Shown here: in pieces, positions 18,683 to 27,270 of the stretch
Layout: each line of letters starts with the position of its first letter
Position numbering within the stretch: the first letter of the stretch is position 1
Assembly (NCBI RefSeq): GCF_018728565.1
Contig: NZ_JACSOI010000001.1
Span: forward strand, 248,001-312,000
DNA length: 64,000 bases
Direction of reading: 5' to 3'
From: Zobellia russellii
GTDB taxonomy: Bacteria; Bacteroidota; Bacteroidia; Flavobacteriales; Flavobacteriaceae
The notes under the pieces: model-generated
Database searches by the model: none
Told to the model about the DNA's origin: nothing
Seen by the model: the letters and a program-made list of their open reading frames with translations, nothing else
Made by a program: the position numbers and the translations under genes

Positions 18683-18697
18683 AACGGACGTTCCGTT
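18683..18697. promoter_or_regulatory. short palindrome before hemE
   Basis: AACGGA-CGT-TCCGTT is a perfect 6-bp inverted repeat with a 3-bp centre, in the 59-bp gap between hemCD and hemE and 21 bp before the hemE start. It could be an operator or a small RNA hairpin. It has no T-run, so it is not a terminator. Confidence 0.3.
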
Positions 18698-18718
18698 TCA
18701 TGGGGTTAACTTATATCT

Positions 18719-19753
18719 ATGTCACTAAAGAACGACCTATTTCTTAAGGCCCTTAAGGGCGAAACAGTAGACCGTCCACCCGTGTGGATGATGCGTCAAG
18801 CAGGAAGATACCTTCCAGAGTTTATGGAAATCAGAAAAAAGTATGATTTCTTTACGCGTTGTCAGACCCCGGAACTAGCCTCTGAGATTACGGTACAGCC
18901 CATCCGCAGATATGGAATGGATGCCGCTATTCTTTTTAGCGATATATTGGTAATTCCCCAGGCCATGAATATTGAGGTGCAGATGAAACCCAATTTTGGC
19001 CCGTACCTACCCAACCCAATCCGTTCGCAAAAAGATTTGGACCGTGTTATTGTTCCTGATGTAAACGATACTTTAGGATACGTTATGGAAGCTATAAAAG
19101 CTACCAAAGAAAAACTGAACGACGAGGTGCCACTTATCGGTTTTGCCGGTTCACCGTGGACCATTTTATGTTATTGCGTACAAGGTCAAGGCAGTAAAAC
19201 CTTTGATAAGGCCAAAGAATTGTGCTTTACACAACCTGTAGTAGCCCATGAGCTGCTACAGAAAATAACGGATACTACCATTGCCTATTTAAAAGCAAAG
19301 GTTAAAGCCGGTGTTAATGCGGTTCAAGTTTTTGATTCTTGGGGAGGCATGCTTTCACCAACGGATTATAACGAATTTTCATGGCAGTACATTCAGCAAA
19401 TTATTGATGCTTTAAAGGATGAGACCCCTGTTATTGTCTTTGGTAAAGGGTGTTGGTTCGCCTTGGGCGATATGGCCAAATCCGGTGCTTCGGCATTGGG
19501 TGTAGATTGGACATGTTCCGCAAGAAATGCACGTTACCTGACCGGAGGAAAGATTACGCTTCAAGGTAATTTTGACCCAGCTAGATTGTTATCGCCACCA
19601 TCGGAAATAAAAAAGATGGTTACGCAAATGATCAACGAGTTCGGGAAAGACAGCTATGTGGTAAACTTGGGTCATGGCATTTTACCTAATGTTCCCGTAG
19701 AAAACGCAAAAGCGTTTATAGATGCGGTAAAAGAGTGGAAACCTGTAAGCTAA
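18719..19753 (+). CDS. hemE: uroporphyrinogen decarboxylase
   Basis: The 344-residue protein shows the N-terminal signature [16 protein letters not shown], the second motif [13 protein letters not shown] and the [13 protein letters not shown] segment carrying the catalytic Asp. It decarboxylates uroporphyrinogen III to coproporphyrinogen III in the cytosol. Length and motif order are those of the family. It lies third in the hemA-hemCD-hemE row, upstream of a GNAT gene. Confidence 0.96.
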   Translation: MSLKNDLFLKALKGETVDRPPVWMMRQAGRYLPEFMEIRKKYDFFTRCQTPELASEITVQPIRRYGMDAAILFSDILVIPQAMNIEVQMKPNFGPYLPNPIRSQKDLDRVIVPDVNDTLGYVMEAIKATKEKLNDEVPLIGFAGSPWTILCYCVQGQGSKTFDKAKELCFTQPVVAHELLQKITDTTIAYLKAKVKAGVNAVQVFDSWGGMLSPTDYNEFSWQYIQQIIDALKDETPVIVFGKGCWFALGDMAKSGASALGVDWTCSARNARYLTGGKITLQGNFDPARLLSPPSEIKKMVTQMINEFGKDSYVVNLGHGILPNVPVENAKAFIDAVKEWKPVS

Positions 19754-19769
19754 ATAAAGTTTGAGCTCT

Positions 19770-20321
19770 ATGGAAAATGAGAACAGCCCAATTGCCATTT
19801 TCGAACAGTTTTCCATAGAACCCATACATGAAAAGTACGCTTGGCGCATTTGCGATTTCGTAACTGTAAACAGCAAACGCCTACAACGCTATTTTCCAAA
19901 AACGTTGGCCCAGAACCTAACACCTACCCTTTCTCAAATTTTTGTAGAGCAGAAAGTCCGTGAGTACCAAAAAAAGGAAGAATTCTTATTTGTTCTCAAG
20001 GATACTGAAAGCCGCAAAGTAATGGGTTTGGTGTACATCAAAGAATTAGATTGGGACAAAAAACAAGCGGAACTGGCCTATTGTATCGGTTACGACTACG
20101 AAGGCAAAGGAATTACTTCCAGGGCAACAAAAATTTTATCCCAATACGCCATACAGGCTCTAGGTCTTCAAAATCTTCAAATAATTGTACATAAAACCAA
20201 CTTAGGAAGTGTTAGAGTAGCAGAAAAATGCGGTTATATTTGGCAAAAAACACTTCTAAAGGAACATACACCACCCAATGAAGATGCATTGGACATGGAG
20301 CTGTACGAGCTAGGAGCTTAA
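19770..20321 (+). CDS. GNAT family N-acetyltransferase (RimJ/RimL-like)
   Basis: The protein (about 183 residues from the ATG at 19770; a TTG at 19761 would add three residues) has the GNAT fold of the ribosomal-protein acetyltransferase type: MGLVYIKELDW beta-strand, AELAYCIGYDYEGKGITSRATKILSQYA acetyl-CoA loop and LQIIVHKTNLGSVRVAEKCGYIWQK C-terminal motif. It probably acetylates a protein N-terminus or small amine; the target is unknown. It starts 16 bp after hemE and precedes hemF, so it is likely part of the hem transcript. A link to haem metabolism is positional only. Confidence 0.82.
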   Translation: MENENSPIAIFEQFSIEPIHEKYAWRICDFVTVNSKRLQRYFPKTLAQNLTPTLSQIFVEQKVREYQKKEEFLFVLKDTESRKVMGLVYIKELDWDKKQAELAYCIGYDYEGKGITSRATKILSQYAIQALGLQNLQIIVHKTNLGSVRVAEKCGYIWQKTLLKEHTPPNEDALDMELYELGA

Positions 20322-20391
20322 GAACCGTTTCAAAATTCACAATAATCCTTCTAAAAAACTTTTTGTAGTCCGTATTACTTTATAGCTTCCT

Positions 20392-20412
20392 CTGTAAATC
20401 GTAAATTTACAG
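20392..20412. promoter_or_regulatory. inverted-repeat operator candidate upstream of hemF
   Basis: A perfect 8-bp inverted repeat with a 5-bp centre, CTGTAAAT-N5-ATTTACAG, ends 27 bp before the hemF ATG. Size and position fit a dimeric regulator overlapping the hemF promoter. This would let hemF, whose enzyme needs oxygen, be controlled separately from hemA-hemCD-hemE. Confidence 0.5.
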
Positions 20413-20439
20413 TCAATTCGCACAAAACCATTTCTCTTC

Positions 20440-21342
20440 ATGAAAGACAAATTCTTTAGTTACATCCAAAACCTTCAAGATACGATTACCTCCAAGTTAG
20501 AGGAAATAGACGGGAAGGCCAAGTTTCAAGAAGATATATGGAAAAGACCCGAAGGCGGTGGAGGACGTACCCGAGTTATAGAGAATGGTGCCGTTTTTGA
20601 AAAGGGAGGCGTAAACATATCTGGTGTACATGGCGCTTTGCCCAAAAGTATGCAGGCCTATTTTGGGGTTGAAGACGCAGATTTTTATGCCTGCGGATTA
20701 AGCTTGGTGCTGCATCCCACAAACCCTATGGTCCCGACCGTACACGCAAACTGGCGCTATTTTGAGATGTATGACAAAGAAGGGAATATAGTTGACCAAT
20801 GGTTCGGTGGTGGTCAGGATTTAACTCCCTACTACTTATTTGATGAAGATGCCATTCACTTTCACACGGTCTGTAAAACAGCCTGTGATGCCCATAATCC
20901 AGAATTCTATTCCACCTATAAAAAGAAGTGCGATGATTATTTTTGGAATGCCCACAGAAATGAGGCTAGGGGTATAGGCGGGCTCTTCTTTGACTATTGC
21001 AAAGCTAGCGATGAGATACGTATGGATAACTGGTACGATTTTGTAACTGAAGTAGGAAACAGTTTTTTAGAAAGTTATGTACCGATTGTTTTAAAACGAA
21101 AGGAACAGGCATATTCCAAAGAGCAACGCGATTGGCAAGAGGTACGAAGAGGACGTTATGTTGAGTTTAACCTTGTTCATGATAAAGGCACATTGTTCGG
21201 TCTGAAAACCAATGGAAGGATTGAAAGTATTTTAATGAGCTTACCACCACATGTACAGTGGCGTTATGACCATAAACCTGAAAACGGAACAGAAGAATAC
21301 CGATTGGTAGAAATATTAAAAGAACCAAAGAATTGGGTCTAG
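20440..21342 (+). CDS. hemF: oxygen-dependent coproporphyrinogen III oxidase
   Basis: The 300-residue enzyme contains the family's ARGIGGLFFDYC motif, the substrate-binding FGGGQDLTPYY region, and the C-terminal YVEFNLVHDKGTLFGLKTNGRIESILMSLPP signature. It uses O2 to convert coproporphyrinogen III to protoporphyrinogen IX, the HemJ substrate. Length matches the family. A palindromic operator candidate lies directly upstream, and a very small basic protein follows 18 bp downstream. Confidence 0.96.
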   Translation: MKDKFFSYIQNLQDTITSKLEEIDGKAKFQEDIWKRPEGGGGRTRVIENGAVFEKGGVNISGVHGALPKSMQAYFGVEDADFYACGLSLVLHPTNPMVPTVHANWRYFEMYDKEGNIVDQWFGGGQDLTPYYLFDEDAIHFHTVCKTACDAHNPEFYSTYKKKCDDYFWNAHRNEARGIGGLFFDYCKASDEIRMDNWYDFVTEVGNSFLESYVPIVLKRKEQAYSKEQRDWQEVRRGRYVEFNLVHDKGTLFGLKTNGRIESILMSLPPHVQWRYDHKPENGTEEYRLVEILKEPKNWV

Positions 21343-21360
21343 ACCTCTAATGGCAAAATT

Positions 21361-21522
21361 ATGTCTAAAAAAGGAAAAGCAAAAAATACTGTAAACAAAG
21401 CCAAGCACACCAAGCTTTTAAATCGAAAAAAAGCCAAGCTTAAATTAGAAAAGGAAACGCGCAAACAGCGTTTGAAGGAGATTATTAAGCAGGGCCAAAA
21501 TAAAAACACTCCATCTTCGTGA
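21361..21522 (+). CDS. small, very basic protein (53 aa), unknown function
   Basis: ATG at 21361 opens a 53-codon frame ending in TGA at 21520-21522. The product is highly basic (about one third Lys or Arg), with Lys-rich N-terminus MSKKGKAKNT and a helical Lys/Glu/Arg middle. The gene starts 18 bp after hemF, and its last four bases overlap the GTG start of the next gene (GTGA), a typical translational-coupling junction that argues for a real gene. Such proteins often bind RNA or ribosomes, but I do not recognise a family. Confidence 0.6.
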   Translation: MSKKGKAKNTVNKAKHTKLLNRKKAKLKLEKETRKQRLKEIIKQGQNKNTPSS

Positions 21523-22178
21523 AGACCTTTAATCTCACTTCCTATTTAATTAGTCTAGGCAATCTTTTACTAAAGGTAGTATTGGTAGCGTTACTTATTG
21601 CCTTATTTACTTCTTGTAATCCCCAGCAAAAAGCAAAAAGCGATATAGAAATTAGCTTTACTCCTGATACCTTAAATGTAGGGTATACATACTGGTGGGA
21701 AGAATCCGGCCCTTTTATTGGGTATTGCGGTAAAGAATATGCCCTTGTATTTTCAGGTACGGTGGTAGATTTAAAAAAGGCCAACCATGATGCCGCACCA
21801 CTCTACATTTCTCAAAAAGGAACCATAGCCTTAGACGAAGTATACAAGATAAAGGAGATGGGTACTAACAGTTATGCAAGTCAAAAATATTTTACAACCG
21901 ATTGCTTTAATCATACCGATGTTACGGTTGGCGACAAAGTTCTTGTTTTCTGTTATGATTATGAGGGCGAACTTGTAATTCCGGGAAACAACTCCATTCT
22001 AAACATACAAGGATTAGATCACCCGCTTGTTGGAGCTACAAAGCGATTTATAGATGCCGATGAAAACCCGATAAAAATTAAAGAAGACTCTACTTTATGG
22101 TCTGCCTACGGATACCGGCAACAACTAAAACAAATGATACGGTGCAGAGAAAATACCGAACGTATTATTTCCAAGTAA
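21519..22178 (+). CDS. uncharacterised lipoprotein
   Basis: The 219-residue product starts at a GTG that overlaps the preceding stop codon. It has an N-terminal hydrophobic stretch ending in a lipobox (IALFTSC, Cys33), so it is probably anchored to a membrane. The mature part has a repeated pattern of short beta-strands and Cys residues (YCGKEY, DCFNH, FCYDYEGE). I recognise no domain. It lies at the end of the hemF-small-protein row, and its last 14 bases overlap the convergent helicase gene. Confidence 0.7.
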   Translation: MKTFNLTSYLISLGNLLLKVVLVALLIALFTSCNPQQKAKSDIEISFTPDTLNVGYTYWWEESGPFIGYCGKEYALVFSGTVVDLKKANHDAAPLYISQKGTIALDEVYKIKEMGTNSYASQKYFTTDCFNHTDVTVGDKVLVFCYDYEGELVIPGNNSILNIQGLDHPLVGATKRFIDADENPIKIKEDSTLWSAYGYRQQLKQMIRCRENTERIISK

Positions 22179-24807
22179 TTGCCTTTTCCGAAACTTCTTT
22201 AAATTGATATACTACATGGGCAAGGCGAGCTTTAAGCAATTCTTTTCTACCCGTTTGCGTTCTAGTATACAATAGTTTGGAGCCGTCTACATGCTTCTTC
22301 CAAAAGCTATGGAACTTTTGGGCATCCGCTTTTCGTCTACCCAAATCCTGAGGTACCACATAATAATTACGAATACCCCATTTTCTCTTTAACCAATTGC
22401 TATTGACCATTAAATATCTTGGATTTTCAACAGGGGCCAATATCTCATACATTAGGTTTACAAAAAGCGTACTTTCATAATTGCTAGCGCCCTTCAGATA
22501 GCAAACAAATGCACCATTGGCATTCTGTTCCGCAACAACAGAAATACTAGAAGGACCCGAATGAATCTGGTTGGTTTTACAGAGGTAGTCCAACAAAGCG
22601 GCGCCTATTTTTTTGGTCTTTTTAAAAGAATTTCCAAACAAGAAATATAGCTTTAATGCTTTGTAAGTTTTTGGGGCAAAACCAATAAGTACGCCTGCCA
22701 GCAAAAAATATACAAACTGAAAGATACCTTTATTTAATAATGTTCCTATGTTCTTCATAAGAAACTCGGGAAGAAACAGGCCCAAACCCGCTACCACTTC
22801 AATAATTAAATACTGTGCGGCATCTACAGAACGTATTCTTTTTACTTTTCTAAAGGGAGTTTTATGCGTATAGGGAACCTTAATTTCACGCACCAGCACA
22901 CTGCCCGTTTGAATAGCTTGCTGCCAACGCCCTCCAATATTCTGCCTATCGGAAGCGTTTTGTACCATGGATCCGTTCAAATCCTCCAAAGCGCTATGTT
23001 CATCAAAATGGTCCGGAAGTTGTAACCTGTCCAATCCGTTTTCAATATAGGGCTCTCCCTGAATGGATACACCGGAAAAAGCGGTGAACCTGCGTTTTAG
23101 TTTTTCCAAATCCTTTCCGCCATCACTTACCGTTGGATCTAAACAGGCCAAGTGCCATATATTTCCGGTTTTGGTAGGCTCGTTAACATCTGTTCTCATT
23201 GCCCTGCCTCGCATCTGATTAGAAGAAACAAAAGAGCCAACGTACGAAGCCAAAACCAAACTGTTGATAGCCGGGGCATCCCAACCTTCGCCAAGAAGAG
23301 ATTTAGTACCAATTAGTATTTTTATTTTTCCTTTTTGAAAAAGCTCCGTTACCGCGGTAACTATGCTGTTTTTAGCGTTCCCAAAAGCGGATATCGTTAC
23401 AAAATCTGCATCCGCAGCCATGGGTTGCTTGCCAAAAGCCCCTTCTCCAAGGACCTTTTCAAAATCTTCAACAATAGTTTTGTGCAGCACCACCAAAGAC
23501 CCTGTTAGTATGGCCAAGTGCTCCTTGTGTTTGGATTTGATCCGTAAGAATTGAAAAATAGAGACTACTCCAAGTTTATTAAGAACTCCCGTGGCTTCAC
23601 CTGTGTAATCAAGGAATTCCTTTCTTATAAAATCGGTTAACACCACAGCTTTTAATCGCTCTCCCAAATTTTCATACTCCTTCTCAAGAATAGCATGTAT
23701 GCCATTCAATTTACTAGGGCTGCTGGCCAAAGAACGGTAGAGTTGCTCGTCGCCAATAAAATTTACCCTCTTCTTCTCGTACACTCCAATTCTTCCCAGC
23801 TGTTTTTCAATAGCTTTCAATTGTTCCTCATAAGCTCCTAAAGCTTCCCTTTGAGCCACCAACAATTCCTGAAGAAGGATTTCAATCCACTCATATGTTA
23901 ACTCCGGAAAGTCTACCGCTTTGTCTTCAAAACCAAGAAACAGCAGTTTCTCTTTATCTATCTGAACTCCGGCAGAATTCAAGAATATTAACATTGCAGA
24001 TAGAAACGATGGTTTTCCGTAAATTTCCTCAAGCGTGTCTTCTGTATTTTTATAAAATGGATGTTCTAAAAGCAGATCTTGAAAACCAATATCGGCTTTC
24101 AAATCACTAAGAAACTGAATAATATTCTCTCTGTATTCTACAATATATCGTATTTGTGCTTCGGACGGTTTGGAGAAATATATAAAATCTTGGTGCGGAC
24201 AAAGGTCTCCGTTCTTGACAAGGTCCGGCACGGCAATTTCATCATCTATTGGCCCGCAGAGATCAAAATACTTATTTAACTCCGCACTAGAACTATCGTA
24301 CGGAGGGGTTGCCGTCAATGCTATTACCGTTAAACCCTCAATTTCCTTTAGGGCCATCAAACATTTATACCATTCGTTTTTTAAATGGTGTGCCTCATCT
24401 AGTACTAAGGTTTCTATACCGTTTTCCCTGATGAATTTTAGAAGAGAATAATTTTCTTTCTCGGCCAAGCGCTTGTTTAGTGCATGTAACGACTGGTATG
24501 TAGAAAAGGTGAGAAGTTTGGGTTTCTTGATGTTCATAGAAAAGTCCGCGAACCCCGAATCCTTCAAAAAGAACGATACCAATCGGTCTTTCCACTGGTT
24601 CCTAATGGTTAAAGTAGGAGCCAAAACCAAGGTCCGCTTGTTGACCCTTCGCAGTACTTCCAACCCCAAAATGGTCTTTCCAGACCCCGGAGGTGCTACC
24701 ACATGTAAATGATGGTCTTTAATATGCTCCTCAAAATGGTCCAGAAAATTTTGCTGATAGCTTCGCCATTCAAATTTAAATTTCAGACTATGGATCAGTT
24801 CGGTCAA
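22165..24807 (-). CDS. SF2 DEAH-box helicase with predicted C-terminal membrane hairpin
   Basis: The 880-residue protein has a Walker A motif APPGSGKT (38-45), DEAH (137-140), TATPP (165-169), and a second RecA lobe with KILIGTKSLLGEGWDAPAINSLVLAS and QMRGRAMR (motif VI), as in restriction-type or XPB-like SF2 ATPases. Between the lobes is a large helical insertion (~200-440). Unusually, residues about 667-684 and 694-711 are two strongly hydrophobic segments separated by a short loop, as in a membrane hairpin, followed by a ~170-residue basic C-terminal domain. No nuclease domain or methylase partner is visible. A role in DNA uptake, repair or defence is possible but not shown. Confidence 0.8.
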   Translation of the reverse strand: MTELIHSLKFKFEWRSYQQNFLDHFEEHIKDHHLHVVAPPGSGKTILGLEVLRRVNKRTLVLAPTLTIRNQWKDRLVSFFLKDSGFADFSMNIKKPKLLTFSTYQSLHALNKRLAEKENYSLLKFIRENGIETLVLDEAHHLKNEWYKCLMALKEIEGLTVIALTATPPYDSSSAELNKYFDLCGPIDDEIAVPDLVKNGDLCPHQDFIYFSKPSEAQIRYIVEYRENIIQFLSDLKADIGFQDLLLEHPFYKNTEDTLEEIYGKPSFLSAMLIFLNSAGVQIDKEKLLFLGFEDKAVDFPELTYEWIEILLQELLVAQREALGAYEEQLKAIEKQLGRIGVYEKKRVNFIGDEQLYRSLASSPSKLNGIHAILEKEYENLGERLKAVVLTDFIRKEFLDYTGEATGVLNKLGVVSIFQFLRIKSKHKEHLAILTGSLVVLHKTIVEDFEKVLGEGAFGKQPMAADADFVTISAFGNAKNSIVTAVTELFQKGKIKILIGTKSLLGEGWDAPAINSLVLASYVGSFVSSNQMRGRAMRTDVNEPTKTGNIWHLACLDPTVSDGGKDLEKLKRRFTAFSGVSIQGEPYIENGLDRLQLPDHFDEHSALEDLNGSMVQNASDRQNIGGRWQQAIQTGSVLVREIKVPYTHKTPFRKVKRIRSVDAAQYLIIEVVAGLGLFLPEFLMKNIGTLLNKGIFQFVYFLLAGVLIGFAPKTYKALKLYFLFGNSFKKTKKIGAALLDYLCKTNQIHSGPSSISVVAEQNANGAFVCYLKGASNYESTLFVNLMYEILAPVENPRYLMVNSNWLKRKWGIRNYYVVPQDLGRRKADAQKFHSFWKKHVDGSKLLYTRTQTGRKELLKARLAHVVYQFKEVSEKAITWK

Positions 24808-24877
24808 GAGTTGGTTTGTTTTCGGGTTTTTTAGGAGGATAATAAGTAACTTTGGCTATTCAAAAATAGGTAAAAGC

Positions 24878-25867
24878 ATGTATCCACTTAGAAGAAACCG
24901 CAGGTTAAGAACAAACGACTCCATTAGACATTTAGTACGTGAAACCATTTTATCGCCAAAGGATTTTTTGGTGCCTCTTTTTGTAACCGAAGGTAAGGGT
25001 ATAAAAGAAGAGATCGACTCTATGCCGGATTATTATAGATTGAGTCTTGACCTACTTTCTGCCGAAGTTAAGGAGCTTTGGAGTATGGGCCTGCACGCCG
25101 TTCTTCTATTTGTAAAAGTGCCCGATAATTTAAAGGACAACAAAGGCACCGAAGCCTTGAATGAAAACGGACTGATGCAAAAAGCCATCAAGACCGTTAA
25201 AGATGCCTGCCCGGGAATGTTGGTAATGACCGATGTAGCCATGGACCCTTATTCTTCCTTTGGCCATGACGGTATTGTAGAAAACGGTCAGATTCTGAAT
25301 GACGAAACTGCGGAGTTTCTTGCCGAAATGAGCGTTTCCCATGCTTTGGCCGGGGCTGATTTTGTTGCACCAAGTGATATGATGGACGGTCGTATTCTTT
25401 CCATTCGTGAAGCGTTAGAAGACGAAGGCCTGGTAAATACGGGAATCATGAGCTATAGTGCCAAATATGCCAGTGCCTTTTATGGTCCTTTTAGGGATGC
25501 TTTGGATTCTGCACCAGTTGATGTTAAAAACGTACCAAAAGATAAAAATACCTATCAAATGGATTATGCCAACCGGTTTGAAGCCTTAAAGGAAACCGAG
25601 ATGGATATTGATGAAGGTGCTGATATTGTTATGGTAAAACCAGGTCTTTGTTATCTGGATATTGTACGTGAAATTCGCAATGAAGTTGATGTTCCCGTTG
25701 CGGTCTACCAAGTTTCAGGGGAGTATGCCATGGTCAAAGCTGCCGCCGAAAAAGGTTGGTTGGACCATGATGCCGTGGTTATGGAACAGCTGACGGCCAT
25801 AAAACGTGCCGGCGCCAACATTATCGCCAGTTATTTTGCCAAGGACGCGGTTAGGCTATTGGACTAG
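24878..25867 (+). CDS. hemB: delta-aminolevulinic acid dehydratase (porphobilinogen synthase)
   Basis: The 329-residue enzyme contains RNRRLRTNDSIRHLVRET at the N-terminus, the DVAMDPYSSFGHDGI metal-binding/active-site segment, MSYSAKYASAFYGPFRDA with a Schiff-base lysine, and VMVKPGLCYLDIVREI with the second catalytic lysine. It condenses two 5-aminolevulinate molecules to porphobilinogen. Asp/Ser-type residues in the first motif instead of a Cys cluster suggest a Mg-type rather than Zn-type HemB. It stands divergent from the helicase, with a class C beta-lactamase-like gene 20 bp downstream. Confidence 0.96.
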   Translation: MYPLRRNRRLRTNDSIRHLVRETILSPKDFLVPLFVTEGKGIKEEIDSMPDYYRLSLDLLSAEVKELWSMGLHAVLLFVKVPDNLKDNKGTEALNENGLMQKAIKTVKDACPGMLVMTDVAMDPYSSFGHDGIVENGQILNDETAEFLAEMSVSHALAGADFVAPSDMMDGRILSIREALEDEGLVNTGIMSYSAKYASAFYGPFRDALDSAPVDVKNVPKDKNTYQMDYANRFEALKETEMDIDEGADIVMVKPGLCYLDIVREIRNEVDVPVAVYQVSGEYAMVKAAAEKGWLDHDAVVMEQLTAIKRAGANIIASYFAKDAVRLLD

Positions 25868-25887
25868 TTTTTATTAAAAGAGCAGAT

Positions 25888-27219
25888 TTGAGAATTGTAT
25901 TGTTTGTATTCCTATTTATATTTCTCCAGCTGTCACAAGCGCAGGAAGGCATTGGAACGCCTTTAAATTTAGGAATAAAGGATGCCTTAACTTATGGCAC
26001 TCCCTACGATGTAGGGCTGGATTCCAGCTACATCAACACGAACGTGCAAAAAATAATAACTAACGGTATAAAAAACAACGCTTTTCCCGGTGCGCAAATA
26101 CTAGTTGCCAAAAACGGAAAAATCATCTTTCATAAAGCTTACGGATATCACACTTATGACAGTATACAACCCGTGGCTTTAGATGATATGTATGATTTGG
26201 CTTCGGTAACTAAAATTACTGCTGCCCTTCCTGCCCTCATGAAATTAGTGGATGAAGGAAAACTTGATTTGGACGCTCCGTTTAGAACCTATTGGAAGCA
26301 TTGGAAAAAAGAAAAGGATAAAAGAGATATTACGCTTCGGGAAATTCTGGCTCATCAAGCCGGACTACAACCTTACATTGTTTTTCTAAATGAGGTTTTT
26401 AAAAAGAATAAAAAGCTTAAACGGCGTTTTGTTCATAGTTCCCCCAACCGCAGATTTCAAAATCAGGCATATGATGGCTTGTTCGTTAAAAACAAGTTCA
26501 ACAAGAAAATGTATCGTCTTATTGACCGTTCAAAAGTATCTGCTGAAAAGAAATACAAATATTCGGGACTTGCATTTCTCATATTCCCACAGCTAATAGA
26601 GCAACTTACCGGAGAGTCCTATGACTATTATTTGGAGAAGAATTTTTATTTACCGCTGAATGCCCCCACTATGGGGTTCAAACCAAAAACCAAAGACTTT
26701 ACCAATTTTATTGTTCCTACAGAGGTAGATACCCTTTTTAGGCATACGCTGACCCAAGGTTGGGTCCATGATGAAAATGCCGCACTTTTAGGTGGAATAT
26801 CCGGTAATGCCGGGCTTTTTGCTACGGCAACAGATTTGGCCAAATTGATGCAAATGTACATGCAATATGGCGTCTATGACGGCAAGCGCTACATATCCGA
26901 AGCCACCGTAAAGGAATTTACAAGAGTTCAATTTCCCGAAAATGACAATCGTAGAGGTCTTGGTTTTGACAAGCCTTCATTGAACAACTCGGAACTGCCC
27001 CTGTCCAAAGCTTATCCGGCTCCAGAAGTAGGTGCCAGTAGTTTTGGTCACAGCGGTTTTACAGGAACATTCGTTTGGGCAGACCCAGAAAATCAACTGG
27101 TATATATTTTTCTTTCCAATCGGGTAAACCCTACTAGAGATAACAGAAATCTTTATAACCTAAATATTAGACCTGCAGTGCAACAGGTATTTTATAAAGC
27201 CACATTACCAAGCAAATAA
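25888..27219 (+). CDS. serine hydrolase, class C beta-lactamase / esterase-like, secreted
   Basis: Starting at TTG 25888, the 443-residue product has a signal peptide (VFLFIFLQLSQAQ). It shows the SxxK motif SVTK (Ser106, Lys109), a Tyr-containing YSGL element (YxN-like position, around 217) and HSGFTGT near the C-terminus replacing KTG. This fits the penicillin-binding/beta-lactamase-like superfamily, which includes esterases and D-amino-acid peptidases. The start codon choice follows the signal peptide. It lies 20 bp after hemB and is probably co-transcribed, with no evident functional link. Confidence 0.85.
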   Translation: MRIVLFVFLFIFLQLSQAQEGIGTPLNLGIKDALTYGTPYDVGLDSSYINTNVQKIITNGIKNNAFPGAQILVAKNGKIIFHKAYGYHTYDSIQPVALDDMYDLASVTKITAALPALMKLVDEGKLDLDAPFRTYWKHWKKEKDKRDITLREILAHQAGLQPYIVFLNEVFKKNKKLKRRFVHSSPNRRFQNQAYDGLFVKNKFNKKMYRLIDRSKVSAEKKYKYSGLAFLIFPQLIEQLTGESYDYYLEKNFYLPLNAPTMGFKPKTKDFTNFIVPTEVDTLFRHTLTQGWVHDENAALLGGISGNAGLFATATDLAKLMQMYMQYGVYDGKRYISEATVKEFTRVQFPENDNRRGLGFDKPSLNNSELPLSKAYPAPEVGASSFGHSGFTGTFVWADPENQLVYIFLSNRVNPTRDNRNLYNLNIRPAVQQVFYKATLPSK

Positions 27220-27270
27220 GATCATAAGATTGTACTTTAATTGGTATATTCGTTACACTAAAACTCATTC

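Noticed and set aside
22165-24807. Helicase considered as part of a restriction or DISARM/BREX-like defence system
   Set aside because: The neighbours are haem genes and a lipoprotein; no methylase, nuclease, PglZ or phospholipase-D gene is in the window.
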